Shown: one piece after another, positions 28,595 to 37,152 of the stretch | Layout of the letters: each line of letters starts with the position of its first letter | Numbering within the stretch: the stretch's first letter is position 1 | Assembly: GCF_020889705.1 (NCBI RefSeq) | Contig: NZ_JACMYP010000003.1 | Location: 62,001-126,000, forward strand | DNA: 64,000 nt | Direction: 5' to 3' | DNA from: Bradyrhizobium altum | GTDB taxonomy: Bacteria > Pseudomonadota > Alphaproteobacteria > Rhizobiales > Xanthobacteraceae | Made by a program: the position numbers and the translations under genes | The notes under the pieces: model-generated | Told to the model about the DNA's origin: nothing | Seen by the model: only the letters and a program-made list of their open reading frames with translations | The model's database searches: none

Positions 28595-29356
28595 ATGGAT
28601 CTGGGACTCAAGGGAGCAAGGGTTCTCGTGACCGGCAGCACCAAGGGGATCGGGCGCGCGATCGCCGATACGTTCGCGGCCGAGGGTGCCAATGTCGGCA
28701 TCTGCGCGCGCAATCAGGCGGATGTCGACACTGCGATTACCGCGATCAAGGCCAAGGGCGTCGCGGCATTCGGCGGTGCGGTCGACGTCTCGAACGGACC
28801 GGCGCTGAAGGCCTGGGTCGCCGACATGGCTGGAAAGCTCGGCGGCATCGATGTCGTGGTCGCCAATGTCAGCGCGCTGTCGATCGGGCAGGACGAGGAA
28901 AGCTGGGAGAAGGAATTCTCCACCGACATGATGGGGACGGTACGCCTCGTCAATGCGGCGATGCCGTATCTCGAGAAAAGCGCGGCGGCCGCGATCGTCA
29001 CCATCTCCAGCGTGTCGGGACGCGAGGTCGATTTTGCCAGCGGTCCTTACGGCACCTTCAAGGCCGCCATCATCCACTACACGCAGGGCCTCGCCTACCA
29101 GCTCGCGGCCAAGGGCATCCGGGCCAATTCGGTGTCGCCGGGAAACACCTATTTCGAGGGCGGCGTCTGGAACATGATCAAGGACGGCAATCCCGAGCTG
29201 TACAAGACTGCGCTGGCGCTCAATCCGACCGGTCGCATGGGCACGCCGCAGGAGATGGCGAACGCCGCGGTGTTCCTTGCGAGCAAGGCGGCGAGCTTCA
29301 TCACGGGGACCAATCTCGTCGTGGACGGCGCGTTGACGCGCGGTGTTCAGTTCTAG
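28595..29356 (+). CDS. SDR family oxidoreductase
   Basis: A 253-residue classical short-chain dehydrogenase/reductase. The cofactor motif is TGSTKGIG near residue 13. The NNAG position reads VANVSAL, and the catalytic segment is SSVSGRE followed by YGTFKAA, giving Ser, Tyr and Lys. The C-terminal GTNLVVDGALTRG is typical. ATG 28595 is preferred over ATG 28589 because GGAGGG ends seven bases before it. Its place between transporter and amidase genes suggests it acts on the acid, alcohol or carbonyl released from imported amides; the substrate is unknown. Confidence 0.88.
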   Translation: MDLGLKGARVLVTGSTKGIGRAIADTFAAEGANVGICARNQADVDTAITAIKAKGVAAFGGAVDVSNGPALKAWVADMAGKLGGIDVVVANVSALSIGQDEESWEKEFSTDMMGTVRLVNAAMPYLEKSAAAAIVTISSVSGREVDFASGPYGTFKAAIIHYTQGLAYQLAAKGIRANSVSPGNTYFEGGVWNMIKDGNPELYKTALALNPTGRMGTPQEMANAAVFLASKAASFITGTNLVVDGALTRGVQF

Positions 29357-29372
29357 CCGGGGCCACAACGAC

Positions 29373-30774
29373 ATGTCAGCGGATTCATTGCACTATAAGT
29401 CCATCACCGAGATCTCCGGGCTTATTCGCCGTGGCGAGGCGAAGCCCTCGGAGATCACGGAGGCGACCCTCGGCCGGATCGCGAAACTCGATGGGCAGTT
29501 TCATGGCTATGCGCACGTCCTTGCGGAGCGGGCCATGGCGCAGGCGAAGCAGCGCGATGCGGAGATCGCCGAAGGCATCTGGCGCGGCCCGCTGCATGGC
29601 GTTCCGATCGGGCTGAAGGACCTCTGCTACACGTCGTTTGCGCCGACCGCCGGCGGCACGACGATCCACGCCAAGTTCGTGCCGTCCTTCAATGCCACGA
29701 TCGTGGATCGGCTCGAGCTCGCCGGTGCAGTCACGCTCGGCAAGCTCAAGATGACGGAGGGCGCCTATACCAGCCACCATCCGGCCGTGCAGACCCCGCT
29801 CAATCCGTGGAATGTGAACTACTGGGTCGGCTCGTCGTCGAGCGGGTCGGGCGTCGCGACGTCGGCCGGCCTCTGCTACGGCTCGATCGGCAGCGACACC
29901 GGCGGTTCGATCAGGTTTCCGTCGGCGACCTGCGGCTTGACCGGCATCAAGCCGACCTGGGGCCGCGTCAGCCGGCACGGCATCTTCCCGCTGGCGGACT
30001 CGCTCGATCACGTCGGACCGATGTGCCGCAGCGCGGCCGACGCCGGAGCAATGCTCGGCGTCATCGCCGGCGCGGATGCCAACGATCCGACCGCCCTGCG
30101 GGCGCCGGTGCCGAACTATCTGGCCGGCGTCGGCGAGAGCATCCGGGGCTTGAGGATCGGCGTCGATCGCAGGTACACCCAGGAGGGGATCGATCGGCAG
30201 GTCGTCGCCGCGCTGGTGCAAGCCGAGCGCACGCTGGCCGATCTCGGTGCAGAGATCCGCGAGGTGCATTTCCCGCCTTATCAGAAGCTCGTGAGCCAGT
30301 GGATTGCGATGTGCTCGGTGGAAACGGCGGAGGCGCATCTGGACACCTACCCGTCGCGCAAGTCGGAATATGGACCGGACCTCGCGCAGCTGATCGAGCA
30401 GGGCAGGGCGACGAGCGGCGTCGATATCGCCGCGATCCATCACGAGCGGCTGAAGTTCAGGCAGCCTCTCCGCGATGTTCGAGGATATCGATCTCCTGTT
30501 GATCCCGACGATGCCGGTGCCGATCCCGACTCTGACGAAGATGAGCGAGTACGGCGCCGACCCCAACGTCCTCCTGAACATCCTGCGCTTCACGGCGGTG
30601 TTCGACTTCTCGGGCAGCCCGACCATCACGCTGCCGATGGGCATGGCGTCGGACCAGACGCCGCTCAGCATGCAGCTGGTCGGCCCGCATCTGTCCGAAG
30701 ACCTGCTGGTCCGCACCGGCGCGGCATTCCAGTCGGTGACGGACTGGCATACGCGGCGGCCGCCGATCGAATAG
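29373..30774 (+). pseudogene. Second amidase signature enzyme, interrupted by one frameshift
   Basis: The first frame (29373 to about 30461) encodes a normal amidase up to ERLKFR, with the lysine (GLKDLCY), cis-serine (SSSSGSG) and nucleophile serine (SDTGGSIR) all present. The remaining family sequence, from SLSAMFEDIDLLLIPTMP to the end, continues in another frame and stops at 30774. Removing one base near 30459-30463 joins the two parts to about 467 residues, the length of its paralogue at 21375. In the unshifted frame translation runs on as non-family sequence to 30788. No slippery heptamer is seen, so this is a recent null mutation or a base-calling error. Confidence 0.82.
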
Positions 30775-30807
30775 CGCGTCGTCGTTGACTCGCCCCGTCG
30801 CGCCCCG

Positions 30808-32008
30808 TCAGGCCTTGCTGGCAAGCTGGGCCGCGATCGCGCGATAGCCGCGCATCCACATGTGATCGAGATCGAGGTCCATCGGCAGCGGCTGCGAGGA
30901 GACCCGCGCGATCACGGTCTCGTTGGCCGGATCGATGTAGATCCATTGGCCGTGGATGCCGACGGCGGCGAACGGGGTTTCGTTGCGATCGATCGTGTAC
31001 CACTTGTTGCGGTAGTTGCCGTTCGGAAACACCTTGGTCAGGTCGCCGCGCGCCCAAGCCTCGGCATTGCCGTTCTGCCTGATGTCATCGACCCACCAGC
31101 CAGGCACCACCTGCCGTCCGTTGCCGATGCCGTGGTTGCGCATCATCTCGCCGAAGCGGGCGAGATCGCGCAGTGTCGCGCAGATGCCGCCGGCGACGCG
31201 CGCCGCGCCGCGCGAGTCGACGGCGATGTAGGCATCGTGCTCGGCGCCCATCGGCTGCCACAGATACTGCGCGAGGATCTTCGCGTAGGACATGCCGCAG
31301 GCGCGCTCATAGACCCAGCCGAGCGCGTCGGTGTTGGTCGAGACGTAGTGGAAGGTCCGCCCGTGCGGCGTACCGTTCGGCCGCAGGGTGCGCAGATAGT
31401 CGCGTAGGTTGGTCGGCGGCACGGTCGGGTCGGGTGGCTCCCAGCCGGTCGAGCGCCGGTAGTTCATGACGTCGCCGTCGCGCGCCATGTAGTCCTCGTC
31501 GAAGCGGATGCCGACGCTCATGTCGAGCAGGTGGCGCACCGTGCAGCTGCCGCCATAGACCGATCCCTCCATCTCCGGGATGTAGCGCGTCACCGGCGCG
31601 TCGGGATCGAGCTTGCCGTGATCGGCCAGGATGCCGCCAAGCGTTCCGGCGACCGACTTGCTGACCGAGAAAATCAGATGCGGGGTGTCCGGCGTCAGGC
31701 CGTGGGCATACCATTCGAAGGCGACCTGTCCGCGATGCGACACGACGATGCCGTCGGTGGCTTGCGCGCAGGGCCTGGCCGACGCCGACCGTCTCGCCGC
31801 GCGGGTCAGCGAAGCTGACGTCGTCGAGATAGCGCGGCGCAAAGGACAGCGGGGCCGGCGTCGAGGCGCGCGCGATGTTGGCGGTGGGCAGCAACTCGCG
31901 GACATTGCGGAATGCCCACTCGCTGAAGGGATGCTGGCGCCAGTTGGCGAGCGTGACTTGTTCGTCGGCCGCCGACGGGAAGGCGGCCATGATGCGACGC
32001 GAGTTCAT
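30808..32008 (-). pseudogene. Beta-lactamase-related serine hydrolase, interrupted by one frameshift
   Basis: The N-terminal part (from ATG 32008, MNSRRIMAAFPSAADEQ) ends in family sequence at GVGQALRA. The protein then continues in another frame with ATDGIVVSHRGQVAFEW down to the stop at 30808. The switch lies at about 31760-31772. Catalytic motifs are all in the second part: SxxK as SVSK, the tyrosine motif in FHYVSTN, and HGQ in place of KTG. Repaired, it would be about 400 residues, normal for these class C-like esterases or amide hydrolases. It converges on the amidase operon. As with the neighbouring amidase, one added base explains the break. Confidence 0.8.
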
Positions 32009-32231
32009 TGTTGATCCAATAATGATATCGGGGACGTACAAAAGTTCCGTATAGGTCGCGCCGTTCGCAATCAACCGGATGGTGGAGGTCATGTCCGGGT
32101 TACTCCGGCGTAACCGTTTCCGGGAGGTGCGTTTGGCCCGCAATTTGCTTGACTATGCCCCGCGTCTGTCTCAGCGTGGCCGCCATGCGACGCGCAGACG
32201 TTCGCCATCGGGAAACATCGGGAGGTAGGTC

Positions 32232-32906
32232 ATGATCGCGCTTCTGGGCCGACCGGATCCGGCAACCACACAGGCCATCCAGTTCGCGCGGGGGATTCTC
32301 GAGGGCTCGGCGACCGCGTTCTACGAGGTCGACGGCAATCTGACCCTCAACCGCTTCGTGCTCAGCAGCAACGTTCCGCCGAGCTTCCACGACCAGTATC
32401 TTGCCGGCATGAACCGGCTCGATCCGTTGCACCCGCGCTCCGCGAGCAACCGGCCGATCGCCCGGCTCAGCGTCGCCCTCGACCAATGCGCGTCCCAGGA
32501 GGCGGCGACCTATCGTGCGTTTGCCGGCCAATGCGGCGTCGCCGACATGATCGAGTTCTTCTTCCGCCGCAACGACCGGATCGTGGCCGGAATGAGCGTG
32601 CTCTGGGCGCCGGGCTGCACGATTCCCGACGGCAGCATGCATATTGCCGAGAAGATCCATGACTACCTCGAGTTCAACCTGACCAGCCGCCTGTCCCCGA
32701 ATCCCGACGAGCCGGCGCGCTACGGACTGACCTCGCGCGAGATGGAAGTGGTCGAGCTGTTGTGCTGCGGCCGCACCAACCGTGAGATCGGCGAGTGCCT
32801 GAGCATCGGTCTCGCGACGGTGAAGACGCATCTGATCCATATCTTCGAGAAACTCGGCGTCGAGACTCGCTCCGCCGTCGTCGCGCTGATGTCGCGGCCG
32901 CATTGA
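32232..32906 (+). CDS. LuxR-type helix-turn-helix transcriptional regulator
   Basis: A 224-residue regulator. The last 65 residues form a LuxR/GerE helix-turn-helix (YGLTSREMEVVELLCCGRTN, REIGECLSIGLATVKTHLIH). The first 150 residues have no receiver aspartate signature and no clear autoinducer-binding block, so the signal is unknown. GGGAGG precedes ATG 32232. It is divergent from the serine hydrolase gene with 223 bases between them, so it may control that gene or the amide locus. Confidence 0.85.
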   Translation: MIALLGRPDPATTQAIQFARGILEGSATAFYEVDGNLTLNRFVLSSNVPPSFHDQYLAGMNRLDPLHPRSASNRPIARLSVALDQCASQEAATYRAFAGQCGVADMIEFFFRRNDRIVAGMSVLWAPGCTIPDGSMHIAEKIHDYLEFNLTSRLSPNPDEPARYGLTSREMEVVELLCCGRTNREIGECLSIGLATVKTHLIHIFEKLGVETRSAVVALMSRPH

Positions 32907-32940
32907 GGCGGGGGTGTCGCGATCCAGCTGCCTTCCAGGC

Positions 32941-33061
32941 GTCGTCCTGGCGAAAGCCAGGACCCATAACCACCGCCGTTGATTGTGAACGGGGTTGTGG
33001 CTCCAGCGTCGCACAGCAATTGCCATTTGTGGTAATGGGTCCTGGCTTTCGCCAGGACGAC
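32941..33061. repeat. 121-bp inverted-repeat element
   Basis: The outer 31 bases at 32941-32971 are the reverse complement of 33031-33061 with one mismatch. The arms themselves contain the small palindrome CCTGGCGAAAGCCAGG. It has the form of a short non-coding mobile or BIME-like element, inserted 34 bases after the LuxR-type gene. I recognise it as similar to dispersed Bradyrhizobium repeats from memory only. Confidence 0.8.
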
Positions 33062-33158
33062 ACTGAGTGAGTGGCGCGGTCTGTGAGTCATGGCTCCACA
33101 TTCTCGCGACATGATTTGTCCGAGCTTTGCTCTTCGTTCCGCCCTCCTCGAACAGAGG

Positions 33159-33265
33159 GCGCAGGGAAAGCCGGGTGCCGATCGCACCCATGGGCCCCGA
33201 GCAAAAGGTAGAAAGCTCGGGGGTAGGACCACAGGTGTAACCGGAGACTCCGGCTTTCCCTGCGC
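33159..33265. other. Multibranched RNA-like palindromic element
   Basis: GCGCAGGGAAAGCCGG (33159-33174) pairs perfectly with 33250-33265 over 16 bases. Inside lie two further perfect hairpins: GGGTGC/GCACCC at 33173-33189 with a five-base loop, and CCCCGAGC/GCTCGGGG at 33195-33222 with a 12-base loop. The result is a closed multibranch fold typical of structured RNA or of a complex repeat. The open frames across it are incidental. No known RNA family was recognised. Confidence 0.65.
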
Positions 33266-33437
33266 GATGGGTTACGGCTTACTTCGTGCTCTCCCCGGCG
33301 AGACTGGGCTTGTTTGTCACCGTCTTCACAAGACGTGTGAGCGTTTTGTGAAAAGACACCTGCCGCTAGGGCGTCAGGACCACACGACTTCACCGTCCGT
33401 CTCGTGCGCACTCGTCAGTTGCGCAATCAACGTCCAC

Positions 33438-33495
33438 CGCATCTCACCGCAACACCCGTGACGATGCGCAGCGCCCCTCGATCGGGTGAGATGCG
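33438..33495. repeat. 11-bp inverted repeat closing a 36-base loop
   Basis: CGCATCTCACC (33438-33448) is the exact reverse complement of 33485-33495. It lies downstream of the multibranch element and probably belongs to the same composite repeat, which seems to run from about 33100 to 33600. The stretch from 32907 to 33972 has no gene I can support. Confidence 0.6.
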
Positions 33496-33551
33496 TCAAC
33501 CATACACTGAGTTGCCGTTCCGATAAACCGAATTATTTTGATGGCGAGGGG

Positions 33552-33574
33552 TTGACACGTTTTGCTGAGTTGCC
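33552..33574. repeat. Direct repeat, left copy
   Basis: These 23 bases, ending GTTTTGCTGAGTTGCC, match 35199-35221 at 21 of 23 positions in the same orientation. The two copies bracket the M15-like peptidase gene. Confidence 0.6.
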
Positions 33575-33901
33575 CGTCGGGTTAGTTTGTCGCATCCCGA
33601 ATGGGGCGGGACCGTCGCTCCGTGGGCCGAAGCGGCGATCCCTGATCGCGCGATGTGCATGGTCGGGGTGTGGGGCTGACGTCGGCCAATCCGCACGACT
33701 GAGGACATAGTAAAATCGACAGTTGCGCGCGACAATTGCCATTCTGAACTAGCTCTGAGCAACAGATCTCGCGGTGAGCAGACTCAGGAGCGCAAAGGTA
33801 GTAGCGCGGCGCAGCAATTACAGTTCCTAGTGGATGAAATTCAGGGGAGAGGCGTAACGTCATGGCTGGAGGCTGGCCGCTACAGTCTCCGAAGCCGCCG
33901 T

Positions 33902-33932
33902 GAGCCCCAGCTCACCCCCTGAGCTGGGGCTC
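33902..33932. terminator. Strong hairpin downstream of the M15-like gene
   Basis: GAGCCCCAGCTCA and TGAGCTGGGGCTC form 13 perfect pairs around a five-C loop, 40 bases past the stop of the leftward gene at 33973. No T-run follows on either strand, so it may block or stabilise transcript ends rather than act as a classic intrinsic terminator. Confidence 0.5.
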
Positions 33933-33972
33933 GCCGGAGCGCACATTCGAAGCGCAGCGACAACTGCGCCGA

Positions 33973-35061
33973 TCACAGGCGCGAGCTGATTTTCGTTGTC
34001 GCAGGCTTCGTCGCTGCCTTTGACTTTGCTCGCGTTTTCACGCCATGCCTGGAAGATGCTGCAATTCGGGTGTGTCGCTTGCCGATCAGCCTGGCGTGGC
34101 TCGATGCTGAACGATGAGCTACGTATTCCGGACCGTCGACTGGTCCGAGATGCGCTGGGTCTCCATTCAAATATGGACGGCCGACTCCGAACTGCTTTTC
34201 GTGTTCGTCGATCCATTTCCATAATCGCTTGGTCTCGATTACGCGCTCGTCCTTGCTCCCGCCGTTCATGCTGATGACGTCTGCGGCGAGCCCGTGACCA
34301 TAGCCTCCTCGCGAACTGCCACCGTGATAGGACTTGTCATTCGCGGCCTTCAGCCCGCTTGCGATTGATTGGCGATAGTCATCTCGGAATCCGCTTGTAA
34401 TCCCAGGTGCCAGTCCGGCCTGTTCTGCTGCATGGAGCAAATAGAACAGCTTTCCCTTGAAGGCTCGATCCATCCCTCCGATCACATAATCCATCAGAGG
34501 CATGCCGGCTTTGTCTGCTGCTTTGGGGTCCTTCCATCCGAAGTCATTTTCGACCCGCTTGGGGATGCTGCGAGTGACGGTGATCTGTTTTCCCTTCCGC
34601 TTGATCGTTACGTCCGTTTTCTCGTAGACGACGATCCAGTCGGTCTTCGGCGCTCGCGCGTAAAGTACTCCAAGGAACCGGTCGATGCATGCCTCGGCAA
34701 CAAAGCACTCGTCCAGGACCAAGACTGTATCGACATTGTCAGGAGCGGTCTTGAGCGAGTCGACAACGTTGGCCGTCTGAGATGCTTGCTCGGATTGCTT
34801 CTCGGTTTCCGTCGTAGGCAGAGCCTCGGGGTTCGCTCGGTCCGCACCTGGCGGCGCGCTCCGAGCATCGGCTTGAGCCGACGGTTCGGATGCTGTCACC
34901 TGTGGGCCCGACTCTTCCGCGGGCGACGCCGCGTGCACATCGCGAACGACGACACCGCATGACAGTGTGATCAGAGGCGCGGCAATGCGTAACCAACCAG
35001 CCCCGCAACCGAACTGATTTCGCCTGGTGCCATGAACCTCTTTGCGAGATGACATCCGCAT
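33973..35061 (-). CDS. Secreted M15-like (D-Ala-D-Ala carboxypeptidase-type) protein
   Basis: A 362-residue exported protein with a signal peptide (about residues 22-44, ending VHAA|SPAE), a low-complexity Pro/Ser/Glu linker to residue 100, and a C-terminal domain with GITSGFRDDYRQSIASGLKA, SYHGG, GYGHGLAADV and GDPAHLGP. The GxAxD pattern (Asp261) and a distal His304 recall M15 zinc peptidases acting on peptidoglycan. The usual first zinc histidine of SxHxxGxAxD is not in place; His256, or the histidine of SYHGG, would have to serve. The extreme C-terminus is Lys/Arg-rich. The gene lies alone between two direct repeats, in DNA of lower GC than its surroundings. Confidence 0.6.
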   Translation of the reverse strand: MRMSSRKEVHGTRRNQFGCGAGWLRIAAPLITLSCGVVVRDVHAASPAEESGPQVTASEPSAQADARSAPPGADRANPEALPTTETEKQSEQASQTANVVDSLKTAPDNVDTVLVLDECFVAEACIDRFLGVLYARAPKTDWIVVYEKTDVTIKRKGKQITVTRSIPKRVENDFGWKDPKAADKAGMPLMDYVIGGMDRAFKGKLFYLLHAAEQAGLAPGITSGFRDDYRQSIASGLKAANDKSYHGGSSRGGYGHGLAADVISMNGGSKDERVIETKRLWKWIDEHEKQFGVGRPYLNGDPAHLGPVDGPEYVAHRSASSHARLIGKRHTRIAASSRHGVKTRAKSKAATKPATTKISSRL

Positions 35062-35401
35062 TGGAAATCAAACATGAGCCAAATTGATCATGACAGCGTG
35101 CCATCGCGCTCGGAGCTTGGCAACCAGTTAACCACCGCAGAATTAGCCGGCGAACACGCAACTATTCAGATAGGCCAAAGCACTCCTCACGCACAGGTTT
35201 GACGGGTTTTGCTGAGTTGCCGTTGAATCAATTCGCCGCTTCGGGAAAGCGTCCAGCGAGACAAACCTCGCCTGTATTCACCGATCCACCGTTAGGTGGA
35301 TTGCCGCTCGCCGTGCGGCCGGCCGAGACTCCGCCAAGGACCGGTGTCGTTTTCGACAATGTTGGCGAGCGGCTGCCGCTCACAACATTTGAGGATCCGA
35401 C
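35062..35401. other. Gene-free stretch between divergent M15-like and gamma-glutamyltransferase genes
   Basis: These 340 bases must carry the promoters of both flanking genes. I see no coding sequence in them. The right copy of the 23-base direct repeat lies at 35199-35221. Confidence 0.5.
35199..35221. repeat. Direct repeat, right copy
   Basis: Matches 33552-33574 at 21 of 23 bases in the same orientation; the different bases are the sixth and seventh. Confidence 0.6.
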
Positions 35402-36979
35402 ATGCGTGATTTCATGGCCATCGGCCGCTCGGTGGCGGTTGCGGAGCGTGGCATGGCCGCAACCTCGCACCCGCAGGCGACGCTTGCCGCGGTCGAGATG
35501 TTGAAGACCGGTGGCAACGCGGTCGATGCAGCCGTGGCCGCGGTGGCGGTGCAGGGCGTCGTCGAGCCGCAGATGACCGGGATCGGCGGCGACTGCTTTG
35601 CGCTGTATTCGCCGAAGGCCGGCGGGCCGATCGCGCTGAACGGCTCGGGCCGCACGCCCGCCGGCACCGATACTGAAAAATATGCCGGCAGCGGCGCGCG
35701 CGACATTCCGCCGACCGCGCCTGAGGCTGTGACCGTGCCGGGCGCCATCGACGCGTGGTGCAGGCTGGTCGCCGATCACGGCGGTAGGTCGCTGGAGGAC
35801 ATCTTCCGGCCGGCGATTGCGGCGGCCGAGCAGGGCTTTTGCGTGACACCGCGCGTCGCGGAAGACTGGCGCCGCTTCCGGGCGCGGATCGAGATCGACG
35901 CCAATGCCGCTGCGCAGTTCCTTCCCGGCGGCAAGGCGCCTGAGGTCGGCGACATCCGCACGCAGCCTGCGCTTGGCCGGACCCTGCGCCGGATCGCGCA
36001 GCACGGGCGCGAGGCGTTCTACGCAGGCGAGGCCGCCGACGAGATGGCCGGCATCTTGCGCGGGCTCGGCGGCGCCCACAGCACTGATGATTTCGCGGCG
36101 CAGACCTCGGACTACGTGCAGCCGATCTCGGCACGCTACCATGACCACGACGTGATCGAGTGTCCGCCGAACGGGCAGGGCCTGGCGGCGCTGATGATCC
36201 TGCGGACACTTGCCGGCTTCGATGTCGGCGCGCTGGCGCAGGCCGATCGGATCCATCTGCTGGCCGAAGCGACCAAGGCCGCCTACCGCGCGCGCGACGC
36301 CTTCTTCTGCGATCCAACCACCAGCAACATCGATCCCGTCGCATTCCTTGCCGAAGACTATATCGGGAGGATCCGCAGCAAGATCGACATGCGCCGCGCC
36401 TCCGCACCCGCGGTCTGGGATGATATCGAGCATCGCGACACCGTCTATGTCACGGTGGTCGACCGCGACCTCAACGCCGTCTCGCTGATCAACTCGCTGT
36501 TCTATCCGTTCGGCAGCGGCATCTATGCGCCGAAGTCCGGCGTCCTGCTGCACAACCGCGGCTGGAGTTTTCGCGCCCGGCCCGGACATCTCAATTCGCT
36601 CGGGCCGCGCAAGCGCCCGATGCACACCATCATCCCGGGCCTGCTGCGCAAGGACGGCAAGACCGTGATGTCGTTCGGCGTGATGGGCGGGCACTACCAG
36701 GCCGCCGGTCACGCCAATCTGCTGTCGAACATCTTCGATATGAAGATGGACATCCAGGCGGCCGCCGAGGCACCGCGCTCCTTTGCTTTCGACGGCGCGC
36801 TGTCGCTGGAGACGACGATATCACCAGCGATCCGCGACGAGCTGCGCACCCGCGACCACGATGCCCGCTTCTCCGAGGAGCCGATCGGCGGCTGCCAGGC
36901 GATCCGCATCGACCATGCGCGCGGCGTTCTGCTCGGCGCCTCCGACCACCGCAAGGACGGGCTGGCGCTGGGCTTTTGA
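35402..36979 (+). CDS. ggt: Gamma-glutamyltransferase family protein
   Basis: A 525-residue Ntn-hydrolase precursor. The autocatalytic threonine is Thr347 ([12 protein letters not shown]), which becomes the N-terminus of the small subunit; [14 protein letters not shown] and the [15 protein letters not shown] block follow. The N-terminal [20 protein letters not shown] is typical. There is no signal peptide, so this member is probably cytoplasmic, unlike the periplasmic enzyme of enterics. It cleaves or transfers gamma-glutamyl groups from glutathione-like or gamma-glutamyl-amine compounds. It is the first gene of a rightward block with an amidohydrolase, CobW and a Liv-type transporter. Confidence 0.9.
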   Translation: MRDFMAIGRSVAVAERGMAATSHPQATLAAVEMLKTGGNAVDAAVAAVAVQGVVEPQMTGIGGDCFALYSPKAGGPIALNGSGRTPAGTDTEKYAGSGARDIPPTAPEAVTVPGAIDAWCRLVADHGGRSLEDIFRPAIAAAEQGFCVTPRVAEDWRRFRARIEIDANAAAQFLPGGKAPEVGDIRTQPALGRTLRRIAQHGREAFYAGEAADEMAGILRGLGGAHSTDDFAAQTSDYVQPISARYHDHDVIECPPNGQGLAALMILRTLAGFDVGALAQADRIHLLAEATKAAYRARDAFFCDPTTSNIDPVAFLAEDYIGRIRSKIDMRRASAPAVWDDIEHRDTVYVTVVDRDLNAVSLINSLFYPFGSGIYAPKSGVLLHNRGWSFRARPGHLNSLGPRKRPMHTIIPGLLRKDGKTVMSFGVMGGHYQAAGHANLLSNIFDMKMDIQAAAEAPRSFAFDGALSLETTISPAIRDELRTRDHDARFSEEPIGGCQAIRIDHARGVLLGASDHRKDGLALGF

Positions 36980-37152
36980 GCCGCTGCCGCTTGCCCGCAC
37001 TGCAGCAGGCGGCGGAGCATCCACCGGACGGTGGATTGTTCCAAATGCCGACATGCCGAACGTTTGTCGTCACGCTGGTGTCGTGCGCGGTTCGGCCGCT
37101 GTGCACCGCACAGCGAGCGCTCCAGGCTTTCCCAATCGAGAAGTTGATCCGT

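Noticed and set aside
29373-30788. Programmed frameshifting in the amidase gene
   Set aside because: No slippery heptamer, internal Shine-Dalgarno or downstream structure is seen near 30460, and the intact paralogue needs no shift.
33090-33461. 123-codon plus-strand open frame across the palindromic region
   Set aside because: It runs through the arms of the multibranch element, where pairing and not coding explains the sequence.
36976-37152. Longer N-terminus for the amidohydrolase from an early in-frame start
   Set aside because: The extra 59 residues show no family sequence and no ribosome-binding site, whereas ATG 37153 has one and begins with standard family sequence.
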